The notes beneath the pieces were generated by a model. It had not been told where the DNA came from, made no database searches, and saw only the letters and a program-made list of their open reading frames with translations. Both the position numbers and the translations under genes were made by a program. From Fimenecus sp045631225 (GTDB taxonomy: Bacteria; Bacillota; Clostridia; Oscillospirales; Acutalibacteraceae): a stretch of 28,770 bases of DNA. Location: positions 1-28,770 of the forward strand of contig JAZQUG010000014.1 of assembly GCA_045631225.1 (NCBI GenBank), written 5' to 3'. Below, in pieces: positions 1 through 6,288 of the stretch. How positions within the stretch are numbered: position 1 is the stretch's first letter; each line of letters starts with the position of its first letter.

Positions 1-1158
1 TTTATTCGTCTTGCCTTTTGTGATGTCTTTGGAAAACAGAAAAACATCTCAATTATGCCTGAGGAGCTGCCTCGCGCTTTTGAATACGGCATCGCCTTCG
101 ACGCTTCGGCAATCGCAGGCTTTGGAGATGAAACACATTCCGATCTCTTGCTCCACCCGGATCCTGAAACACTTATGCTTTTACCGTGGAGACCCGAGCA
201 TGGCAAGGTTGTACGAATGTTTACCAGCATCTCCTATCCTGACGGGACACCGTTTGAATGTGATACTCGAAGTCTGCTAAAAAAGGCAGTAGAGAAAGCA
301 AAAAAAGCGGGCTATACCTTTGCCTTCGGTGCTGAGCAGGAATTTTATCTTTTTGAACTTGATGAAAAGAATAAGCCTACGAAAATTCCTTACGATGATG
401 CCGGATACATGGATCTTGCACCCGAAGACAGGGGCGAAAATATTCGTCGCGAAATCTGTCTTACTTTGGAACAAATGGGCATCCGACCTGAAAGCTCACA
501 TCATGAAGAAGGTCCCGGTCAGAATGAGATCGACTTCCGCTATTCCGATCCTCTTACTGCGGCTGATAACACAATGACTTTCCAGACAATCGTAAAAACA
601 GTTGCTCGCCGCAACGGTGTCTTTGTGGATTTCAGCCCGAAGCCCCTTGAGCATGAGCCCGGAAACGGATTTCATATCAATATGTCTGTTAAACCAAGTG
701 ACAGTTCGGAAAACCTTTGCTATATGATCGCCGGTGTTCTTGATAAGGTTACGGATATGACTGCATTCCTTAACCCTACTGAGGATTCCTATAAGCGCTT
801 TGGAATGGATAAAGCTCCCGGTTACGTTTCATGGTCAAGTGAAAACCGTTCTCAGCTTGTCCGTATTCCTGCGGCAGTCGGTGAATACCGTCGCGCAGAA
901 CTTCGGTCACCGGATCCGATGGCAAATCCGTATCTTGCATTTACACTTATTATTTATGCTGCACTAAACGGACTTGAAAATAAGCTTGACTTGCCCGAAG
1001 CCGCCAATATTAACCTATACAAAGCCGATGCTGAGACTTTAGCAAAATTTAAGAAACTACCTTCAAGTTTATGCGATGCTTGCAAGGCAGCCGCGACAAG
1101 TGATTTTATTAAGGAACACATACCTGCAGCAATTTTAGATATCTACTGCAATAAATAA
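1..1158 (+). CDS. glnA: Glutamine synthetase, type I, short form (5' end outside the window)
   Basis: ATP-dependent synthesis of glutamine from glutamate and ammonia in the cytoplasm. The reading frame is open from base 1 (FIRLAFCDVFGKQKN matches the GS N-terminal strand), so the first Met at base 55 is internal and roughly 20 residues are missing upstream. Seen: the LAPEDRGENIRRE and SHHEEGPGQNEIDF metal-site segments, GNGFHINMSV (nucleotide/glutamate loop), NRSQLVRIPA and RAELRSPDPMANPYLA. The protein ends about 25 residues before the usual GSI C-terminus, so the full enzyme would be near 405-410 residues against about 444. The GSI-alpha feedback arginine segment (FVRIEESD in Bacillus) reads GFGDETHSD here, without Arg. 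The ANTAR gene 36 bases downstream suggests control by antitermination. Arginine codons are nearly all CGN, unlike genes after 2.4 kb. Family very sure; subtype inferred. Confidence 0.97.
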   Translation, partial: FIRLAFCDVFGKQKNISIMPEELPRAFEYGIAFDASAIAGFGDETHSDLLLHPDPETLMLLPWRPEHGKVVRMFTSISYPDGTPFECDTRSLLKKAVEKAKKAGYTFAFGAEQEFYLFELDEKNKPTKIPYDDAGYMDLAPEDRGENIRREICLTLEQMGIRPESSHHEEGPGQNEIDFRYSDPLTAADNTMTFQTIVKTVARRNGVFVDFSPKPLEHEPGNGFHINMSVKPSDSSENLCYMIAGVLDKVTDMTAFLNPTEDSYKRFGMDKAPGYVSWSSENRSQLVRIPAAVGEYRRAELRSPDPMANPYLAFTLIIYAALNGLENKLDLPEAANINLYKADAETLAKFKKLPSSLCDACKAAATSDFIKEHIPAAILDIYCNK

Positions 1159-1193
1159 AGCTGAATAGCAGCCCAAAAAGGAGGGGAGCAAAA

Positions 1194-1778
1194 ATGAGTC
1201 TGAAAGAACGAGTTTACAGCGTTCTGATCGTTTCGGCGGCAGAAAGCTTTAATGATGCACTCTCCGCTCTGCTCCCTAATTCAAAGTATTCGCCAACTCA
1301 TTTTGTATCAAATATCAGTGCCGCAAAACGCGCACTCGCCGAACGTGCTTTTGATTATGTTATCATTAACTCACCGCTCCCCGATGATGTAGGCACACGA
1401 TTTGCAATCGACACAGCGGATTCAAAAGAGAGTGTTGTGCTTCTGATGGTACGCACGGAACTTCAAGAAGAAATCTACGACAAGGTCGCCGAGCACGGTG
1501 TGTTTGTGCTTCCAAAGCCAACCTCAAAGCCGACAATGACAATTGCTCTCAGCTGGCTTTCAAGCGCACGGGAAAAACTCAGAAAGACCGAAAAGAAAAC
1601 ACTGTCCATTGAAGAAAAAATGGAAGAAATCCGTATCGTTAACCGTGCAAAATGGTTGCTTATCAGCGAACTGAAAATGGACGAGCAAGGAGCTCATCGC
1701 TACATAGAAAAACAGGCAATGGACCGATGCATTTCAAAACGGATTGTTGCAGAAGAAATTATAAAAACATACGCATAA
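1194..1778 (+). CDS. Pseudo-receiver/ANTAR antiterminator protein
   Basis: Probable RNA-binding antiterminator, 194 residues, like the NitR-type regulators that follow glnA in clostridia. Residues about 8-125 have a CheY-like receiver fold, but the phospho-acceptor is Asn59 (YVIINSPLPDD), the acidic pair before it is replaced (VSAAES, 13-18), and only the Lys near 107 (LPKPTSK) is retained; phosphorylation is therefore unlikely. Residues about 120-145 look coiled-coil, and 134-192 form an ANTAR domain (AKWLLI, then EQGAHRYIEKQAMDR and KRIVAEEII). ANTAR proteins bind paired RNA hairpins to prevent termination. A strong AAGGAGGGG site precedes ATG 1194. It is very probably co-transcribed with the glutamine synthetase; glnA mRNA as its target is inference. 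Confidence 0.9.
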   Translation: MSLKERVYSVLIVSAAESFNDALSALLPNSKYSPTHFVSNISAAKRALAERAFDYVIINSPLPDDVGTRFAIDTADSKESVVLLMVRTELQEEIYDKVAEHGVFVLPKPTSKPTMTIALSWLSSAREKLRKTEKKTLSIEEKMEEIRIVNRAKWLLISELKMDEQGAHRYIEKQAMDRCISKRIVAEEIIKTYA

Positions 1779-1779
1779 C

Positions 1780-1823
1780 AGCAACAGCACGGCTTACAGT
1801 TTCTTGAAAGTCGTGCTGTTGCT
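1780..1823. repeat. 12-bp perfect inverted repeat after the glnA/ANTAR pair
   Basis: Arms AGCAACAGCACG (1780-1791) and CGTGCTGTTGCT (1812-1823) enclose a 20-base loop whose outer four positions can also pair. It begins two bases after the ANTAR stop codon. No T-run follows directly; the nearest is TTTTTATTT at 1848-1856. It may be a transcript end or processing stem, or an edge of the neighbouring mobile remnant. The structure is certain; the role is not. Confidence 0.6.
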
Positions 1824-1850
1824 ATACAATATTCAAATGCCTGGCTGTTT

Positions 1851-2210
1851 TTATTTGTATATCAGTTCATCAAGTACAATTTCTTTTGCTTGTTGTTGAA
1901 TGTTATTCATTCTCTGTACCCATTCAAGTTGATTTTCTCCTTTCAACTGCTCAGTAACACCCTCAGCCGCTTTCATTTGTACAATGAGAGTATCAAACAT
2001 ATCACGAGCCTGCCTCTCAACTTCAGCACAGTGCTGATAAAGCTTACCTTGCATAAGCAGTGTGTTAAAGAATACATACTTATGCTTTTCAAGATATGTT
2101 TTATGCATAATACCCCACTTCCCAAGTGTGACTTTTGCTTCTTCGGGTGGTAAGATGAGGTTAGGAATTAAATAGTCACCAACACGACGATATTGAATTT
2201 TGTTTGACAT
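1851..2210 (-). CDS. tnpV: TnpV-family transposon-encoded protein (orphan)
   Basis: About 119 residues. Resembles TnpV of Tn4451/Tn4453-type mobilizable transposons and related clostridial elements: YRRVGDYLIPNL near the N-terminus, LGKWGIMHKTYLE, and a long charged helical C-terminal half (ERQARDMFDTL to LDELIYK). Molecular function unknown; some relatives are compared with excisionases. I start it at the ATG at 2210 (MSNKIQYRR) because AAGGAGG lies seven bases upstream; the longer frame to 2243 has no ribosome site and overlaps the upstream gene. That AAGGAGG contains the stop of the 51-aa gene, so the two are probably translationally coupled. No TnpX-type recombinase or other transposon gene is present, so this is a remnant or a mini-element. 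Confidence 0.85.
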   Translation of the reverse strand: MSNKIQYRRVGDYLIPNLILPPEEAKVTLGKWGIMHKTYLEKHKYVFFNTLLMQGKLYQHCAEVERQARDMFDTLIVQMKAAEGVTEQLKGENQLEWVQRMNNIQQQAKEIVLDELIYK

Positions 2211-2223
2211 AATGACAGCCTCC

Positions 2224-2379
2224 TTATTTTTCACTTTTATCAATGATTTTCAATAACAGCTCGTCAACATCCTCGGTGGGCAAATTCTCCGCCAAGAGCA
2301 TATTGCGAAACTCATTCATACCGTTGATAAGTAAGTTGCACTCAAAATCCGTAAACTTAATTTTTGTCTTTCTACTCAT
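2224..2379 (-). CDS. Small 51-aa protein upstream of tnpV
   Basis: Unrecognised small, charged, soluble protein: it starts MSRKTKIKFTDFECN, continues with NGMNEFRNMLLAEN and ends in an acidic/lysine stretch (DELLLKIIDKSEK). It has a strong ribosome site (AGGAGGT, eight bases before the ATG at 2379), and its TAA overlaps the AAGGAGG of tnpV, a sign of a real translated gene. Small ORFs of this size are commonly placed before tnpV in clostridial genomes (from memory). Helical content suggests a DNA- or protein-binding accessory, but that is inference. Its ribosome site lies in the 3' arm of the hairpin at 2386-2434. Confidence 0.65.
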   Translation of the reverse strand: MSRKTKIKFTDFECNLLINGMNEFRNMLLAENLPTEDVDELLLKIIDKSEK

Positions 2380-2385
2380 AAAAAA

Positions 2386-2434
2386 TGACCTCCTGTTATT
2401 TGGTAGCTTTATTCTACCTTATAACAGGAGGTTA
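2386..2434 (-). promoter_or_regulatory. Hairpin covering the ribosome site of the 51-aa gene; also terminator-like
   Basis: Read on the minus strand, ACCTCCTGTTAT (2432-2421) pairs perfectly with ATAACAGGAGGT (2399-2388). An inner five-pair stem GGTAG/CTACC closes a 7-base loop, separated by a 2x2 internal loop; G.T and T-A pairs extend the base. The 3' arm contains the Shine-Dalgarno of the 51-aa gene, which would be hidden when folded. The stem is followed by CATTTTTTATG, so it could also terminate transcription coming from the methyltransferase gene 25 bases upstream. Confidence 0.75.
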
Positions 2435-2457
2435 GTCGAATGTGTGGATATGTAATT

Positions 2458-3882
2458 TTATATCATATTAAAATGTATTAATGCATCCATTATGGCTTCT
2501 TCTTTTTCCTTCGGACATTTCGGCACTCGGTGTCCTTCTTTGCCCTTGTTATAATTCTCACGCTCAATAATACCACACTTTGCCTTAACCTGTGATATGT
2601 AAAGAGTTGACACTTTAAGACCGTGTTTATCAAGCACATAATCCTTGATTTCCTGATAGGTTGCCTTGGTTTCAGCAGAAGTAATATCAAGCTCTGAAAG
2701 ATCCAGTTTTATGTCGATATGTGTGTCCGGTCTGCGTTGGGACAAAAGAACAACCGTCTCTATATGGTCTGTATGTGGGAACATATCCACCGGTTGAATT
2801 TTCTTCACCTTATATCCGTTTTTGGAAAGATACATCAAATCTCTCGCTAATGTTTCGGGATTGCAACTTACATATACAACTTTTTCAGGGTTAAGCTTCA
2901 CAAGAGATGAGAGAAACGGAATGTCACTGCCTGCTCTTGCAGGGTCCATGATGACTGCGTCAATCTGTTCGTTGTTGTTTGATAAATCAACCATGAATTT
3001 TCCTGCATCAGCAGCATAGAATTTAATGTTTTCAATGTTGTTGAGCTTCGCGTTTTCTTTTGCATCACGAACTGCATCTTTGTTGATTTCAACACCAAGA
3101 ACACTTTTTACATTTTTACTTGCAATAAGCCCTATTGTACCTGTACCGCAATATGCATCGATAATTCTTTCATTACCTTTGAAATCAGCATATTCAAGTG
3201 CTTTGTTATAAAGAACTTCAGTCTGTACCGGATTAATCTGGTAAAAAGCTTTTGGTGAAATACGGAATTTAAGTCCACAGAGTTCTTCAGTAATTTTTCC
3301 GTCACCATAAAGCACTTCACTTTTATCACCAAGCACCATACTTGTAAATTTGTTGTTTACATTCTGCACGATTGTTGTTATTTCAGGATGTCTGCCAACA
3401 AGTGCGTTGATAAATGAACGCTTTGACGGGAATTGTGGTGTAGCTGTCACAAGCACAACCATTACTTCACCACTTTTAAAAGCAGTTTTAACTAAAACAT
3501 GTCTTAAAAAACCTTGTCTTGTGTTTTCGTCATAGGGTTTCATCTTAAAACTTTTTAAAAGTTTTTTCACAGTGTTAGCAATTTCGTCAGCTTTCGGGTC
3601 GGTAAGCATACATTTTTCAATGTCAACAATTTTATGAGTTGAGGATTGATAAACGCCTGAAATAGTCTGACCATTTCTTCCGCGACCAAAGGCATATTGT
3701 GCCTTGTTACGGTAATTGTACGGATTTTCCATACCGATGATTTCTTCTATATGACAAAATTTGCCCAAAAGACGAATTGCTTTTACTTGTTTGTGTCGTA
3801 ATTGCTCTTCGTATGAAAGATTTAATAATTGACATCCACCACATTTTTTAGCGTGAGGACATATTTGCTTTGATTTATTCAT
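2458..3882 (-). CDS. rlmD: 23S rRNA (uracil-5-)-methyltransferase, RlmD/RumA type, with C-terminal extension
   Basis: SAM-dependent methylation of a 23S rRNA uridine (m5U). A [4Fe-4S] cluster is ligated by Cys8, Cys14, Cys17 (CPHAKKCGGC) and Cys91 (EKCMLTD). The SAM-binding loop is IIDAYCGTGTIGL, followed by GVEINKDAV and DPARAG; the catalytic nucleophile is Cys340 in YVSCNPETLARD. The usual enzyme ends near HIETVVLLSQ (about residue 380). About 90 further residues follow (from RRPDTHIDI to FNMI), a conserved-looking soluble domain that I recall from other clostridial copies of this enzyme. No TRAM domain is evident at the N-terminus. The start codon lies two bases after the stop of the 104-aa gene, so the two form an operon. 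RlmD versus RlmCD specificity cannot be decided by eye. Confidence 0.93.
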   Translation of the reverse strand: MNKSKQICPHAKKCGGCQLLNLSYEEQLRHKQVKAIRLLGKFCHIEEIIGMENPYNYRNKAQYAFGRGRNGQTISGVYQSSTHKIVDIEKCMLTDPKADEIANTVKKLLKSFKMKPYDENTRQGFLRHVLVKTAFKSGEVMVVLVTATPQFPSKRSFINALVGRHPEITTIVQNVNNKFTSMVLGDKSEVLYGDGKITEELCGLKFRISPKAFYQINPVQTEVLYNKALEYADFKGNERIIDAYCGTGTIGLIASKNVKSVLGVEINKDAVRDAKENAKLNNIENIKFYAADAGKFMVDLSNNNEQIDAVIMDPARAGSDIPFLSSLVKLNPEKVVYVSCNPETLARDLMYLSKNGYKVKKIQPVDMFPHTDHIETVVLLSQRRPDTHIDIKLDLSELDITSAETKATYQEIKDYVLDKHGLKVSTLYISQVKAKCGIIERENYNKGKEGHRVPKCPKEKEEAIMDALIHFNMI

Positions 3883-3884
3883 AA

Positions 3885-4199
3885 TTAACCTATTCTCTTG
3901 CCGTTTTTGATTTCGATTTTTCCAAAGAAAGGAACTTTAATATAGCCCGTGAATGTATCACCGTTAATTTCTACAGAAATATCCACATTCATTTTACCCA
4001 TAAGCTCGATTTCTGCTTTACCGGAAAGGCAATTTCCTTTTTCTTTAATGTCATAAACTCTGAAATTCGGTAACTTTTTAAGAGAAGGTACGGTAACGGA
4101 AAAATCATATTCTCCGTTATTATCAGTAATTTCTACTATGGCATTACCACTAATCATCGAAGTTTCAATATCTCCGGTCCATTTTCCTAAACCAATCAT
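3885..4199 (-). CDS. Small beta-rich conserved hypothetical protein
   Basis: 104 residues, function not recognised. Alternating hydrophobic/polar strands (NAIVEITDN, YDFSVTVPSL, AEIELMGKMNVDISVEI, FTGYIKVPFFGKIEIK) suggest a small all-beta barrel or lipocalin-like sheet. There are no catalytic motifs, signal peptide or membrane segment. AAGGAG lies nine bases before ATG 4199, and a promoter (4233-4261) lies just upstream, making it the first gene of an operon with the rRNA methyltransferase (2-base gap). The C-terminal FGKIEIKNGKRI resembles small ligand-binding domains of unknown function. No function is assigned. Confidence 0.75.
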   Translation of the reverse strand: MIGLGKWTGDIETSMISGNAIVEITDNNGEYDFSVTVPSLKKLPNFRVYDIKEKGNCLSGKAEIELMGKMNVDISVEINGDTFTGYIKVPFFGKIEIKNGKRIG

Positions 4200-4232
4200 T
4201 TCAAAGTTCTCCTTAATTTCTTAATCACAATA

Positions 4233-4261
4233 ATTCTACCATTTTCTCCAATCAATGTAAA
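4233..4261 (-). promoter_or_regulatory. Sigma-A promoter for the 104-aa/rlmD operon
   Basis: On the minus strand, TTTACA (4261-4256), 17-base spacer, TAGAAT (4238-4233), with TG one base before the -10 (extended -10). The predicted start is near 4226, giving a leader of about 27 bases with AAGGAG. Confidence 0.7.
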
Positions 4262-4306
4262 GCATAAAAAATATACTATAATATATGTATTTTTAAACAC
4301 AGTCCA

Positions 4307-4335
4307 TTGACAATGTTTTAAAAGAGGAGTAAAAT
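4307..4335 (+). promoter_or_regulatory. Sigma-A promoter for the nucleotide-sugar dehydratase gene
   Basis: TTGACA (4307-4312), 17-base spacer, TAAAAT (4330-4335). Transcription would begin near 4342, only about five bases before ATG 4347. This matters for the choice of start codon of the next gene. Confidence 0.7.
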
Positions 4336-4376
4336 TAGTAGTTAATATGGAATATTTTTTTGTATGGGGTGGTTCT

Positions 4377-6245
4377 TTGAAAAAGTTTTTTACTTATTCA
4401 AGAATACAGCAAATTGTATTAATGATAGTTGACTTCATAGTTGTCAATTGTGCATATTACATTTCGGTGTATCTTCACTTGTTTTTTGATGTGCCAAAAG
4501 AGAAGTTTGAAATGATGGTTGTCAGAATTCCTTATGTGACAATTGTTTATTTAAGTCTTTTCATGATTGGTAAGCTTTATAAAAACCTATGGAGATATAT
4601 GGGCTTTTTAGAAGTTACAAAAACAGTTATCTGTGCAGGTATAAGTACAATAATAGTTTTCTTGATTGACTATATTTTTATGAAATCGGGTTATGTGTTC
4701 GGCATAAATTGTCTGCCGCTGGCTGCATATGTTGATGCATATCTGATAACAACTTTCCTTTGCGTTGGTGCAAGAACTTGTTATAAATCAGTCAGGGCAA
4801 TACGAAGTAATTCAAAAAGACGTGCAGGCACGAGAAATAAGAATATTATGATTATCGGTGCAGGTAATATGGCGAACGCTGTTCTTTTTGAAATGAGTTT
4901 ATCGGGATATAAATTTGGTTCACCTGTTTGTATAGTTGATGATGACCCGTTGAAACAGAGATTAAGAATCCGTGATATTCCTGTTGCAGGTAAGACAGAT
5001 GATATTCCAAGGCTTGTTACAGAATATGATGTTAATGAAATTATTTTCTGTATTTCAGCTATAGCACCGGAAAGAAAACATGAAATTTTAAATATTGCAA
5101 TGTCAACAGGCTGTAGCCTTAAATTGGCACCTAATGTGGATGAATATGGAGGTGTCAATAAGTCTTTTACTGACAGAATCCGTAAGGTAGAAGTTCTTGA
5201 CCTTCTTTCACGTCCTGAAGTTCAGCTTGACCCTGATGTATGCAAATACGTCACAGATGAAACAGTTCTTGTAACAGGTGGTGGCGGTTCAATTGGTAGT
5301 GAGCTTTGCCGTCAGATAGCAAGATATAATCCTGAAAGAATTGTTATTTTTGACATTTATGAAAACAATGCGTTTACTCTTAAAAATTCTCTCGACAGAC
5401 AATATTGCGGAGCACCTAAGATTGAAATTCGTATAGGTTCTGTTCGTGATATAAGACGACTTCGTGAAGTCTTTGAAGAATTTAATCCATCTTCTGTATT
5501 CCATGCAGCTGCCCATAAGCATGTTCCTCTTATGGAAGACAGTCCGTACGAGGCAGTTAAAAATAACATTTTAGGTACATATAATACGGCTTTTTGTGCA
5601 AATGAATATGGTGTTAAGAATTTCGTTCTTCTTTCAACCGATAAGGCTGTAAACCCTACAAATGTTATGGGCGCATCAAAGCGAGTATGTGAGCTTGTTA
5701 TTCAGCATTTCAGTAAGATTACAAAAGGGACAAAGTTTGTTGCTGTCCGTTTCGGTAATGTTCTCGGTTCAAATGGTAGTGTTATCCCGATTTTTAAAGA
5801 ACAGCTTGAAAATGGTGGTCCTCTTACAGTTACTCATCCTGACATTACAAGATACTTTATGACAATTCCTGAAGCAAGTCAGCTTGTTGTACAAGCCGGT
5901 GGCCTTGCAAAAGGTGGCGAAATATTCGTTCTTGATATGGGTGAGCCTGTTAAGATTGTTACTCTCGCAGAAAACCTTATCAGACTTTCAGGTTTTGAAC
6001 CATATAAGGATATTGATATTCAATTTACAGGTCTTCGTCCGGGTGAAAAGCTTTACGAAGAACTTTCATTGGCAGAAGAGCTTGATGAAAGACAAAAAAC
6101 AGGTAATGACAAGATTTTCGTCACAAAACCATTGGAAATTGATGACGAACAGCTTGAAAAGGATATTAAAGCTATTAGTGATTTGAACCCTGAACAGGTT
6201 CGTGACTATCTCAAGCGTCTTGTTCCTAATTACAAACCAAAATAA
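4377..6245 (+). CDS. Membrane nucleotide-sugar 4,6-dehydratase, CapD/PglF/WbpM type
   Basis: Probably converts UDP-GlcNAc (or a related UDP-sugar) to a 4-keto-6-deoxy sugar for capsule, exopolysaccharide or glycan-linked surface sugars. Numbering from ATG 4347 (632 aa): four membrane helices (about 25-140); a Rossmann-like domain (NIMIIGAGNMANA to about 280); a second SDR domain with GGGGSIG (311-317), HAAAHKHVPLME, STDKAVNPTNVMGASK with the Met441-x3-Lys445 dehydratase pair, RFGNVLGS and GLRPGEKLYEEL. Start: ATG 4347 lies 17 bases after AGAGGAG and almost on the predicted transcription start; TTG 4377 follows GGGGTGG with short spacing and gives MKKFFTYSR, so I prefer it, with moderate confidence. 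No glycosyltransferase genes are adjacent; ilvE follows after 43 bases without a visible terminator. Confidence 0.93.
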   Translation: MKKFFTYSRIQQIVLMIVDFIVVNCAYYISVYLHLFFDVPKEKFEMMVVRIPYVTIVYLSLFMIGKLYKNLWRYMGFLEVTKTVICAGISTIIVFLIDYIFMKSGYVFGINCLPLAAYVDAYLITTFLCVGARTCYKSVRAIRSNSKRRAGTRNKNIMIIGAGNMANAVLFEMSLSGYKFGSPVCIVDDDPLKQRLRIRDIPVAGKTDDIPRLVTEYDVNEIIFCISAIAPERKHEILNIAMSTGCSLKLAPNVDEYGGVNKSFTDRIRKVEVLDLLSRPEVQLDPDVCKYVTDETVLVTGGGGSIGSELCRQIARYNPERIVIFDIYENNAFTLKNSLDRQYCGAPKIEIRIGSVRDIRRLREVFEEFNPSSVFHAAAHKHVPLMEDSPYEAVKNNILGTYNTAFCANEYGVKNFVLLSTDKAVNPTNVMGASKRVCELVIQHFSKITKGTKFVAVRFGNVLGSNGSVIPIFKEQLENGGPLTVTHPDITRYFMTIPEASQLVVQAGGLAKGGEIFVLDMGEPVKIVTLAENLIRLSGFEPYKDIDIQFTGLRPGEKLYEELSLAEELDERQKTGNDKIFVTKPLEIDDEQLEKDIKAISDLNPEQVRDYLKRLVPNYKPK

Positions 6246-6288
6246 ACTAATAAATAATTAAAATTTACATAATTGGAGATGTTCTCAA

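Noticed and set aside
1159..1193. Possible ANTAR target hairpins (GCTG-AATAG-CAGC and CCC...GGGG) between glnA and the ANTAR gene
   Set aside because: The first loop has five bases and lacks the A1/G4 pattern of known ANTAR hairpins, and the second is only a three-pair stem over the ribosome site.
2243..2455. 70-residue plus-strand frame opposite the tnpV cassette
   Set aside because: No ribosome site, composition of an antisense shadow, and the minus strand carries two well-formed genes there.
4262..4306. AT-rich run with TATAAT at 4277-4282 as a promoter for the dehydratase gene
   Set aside because: No acceptable -35 lies 16-18 bases upstream, while TTGACA/TAAAAT at 4307-4335 fits well.
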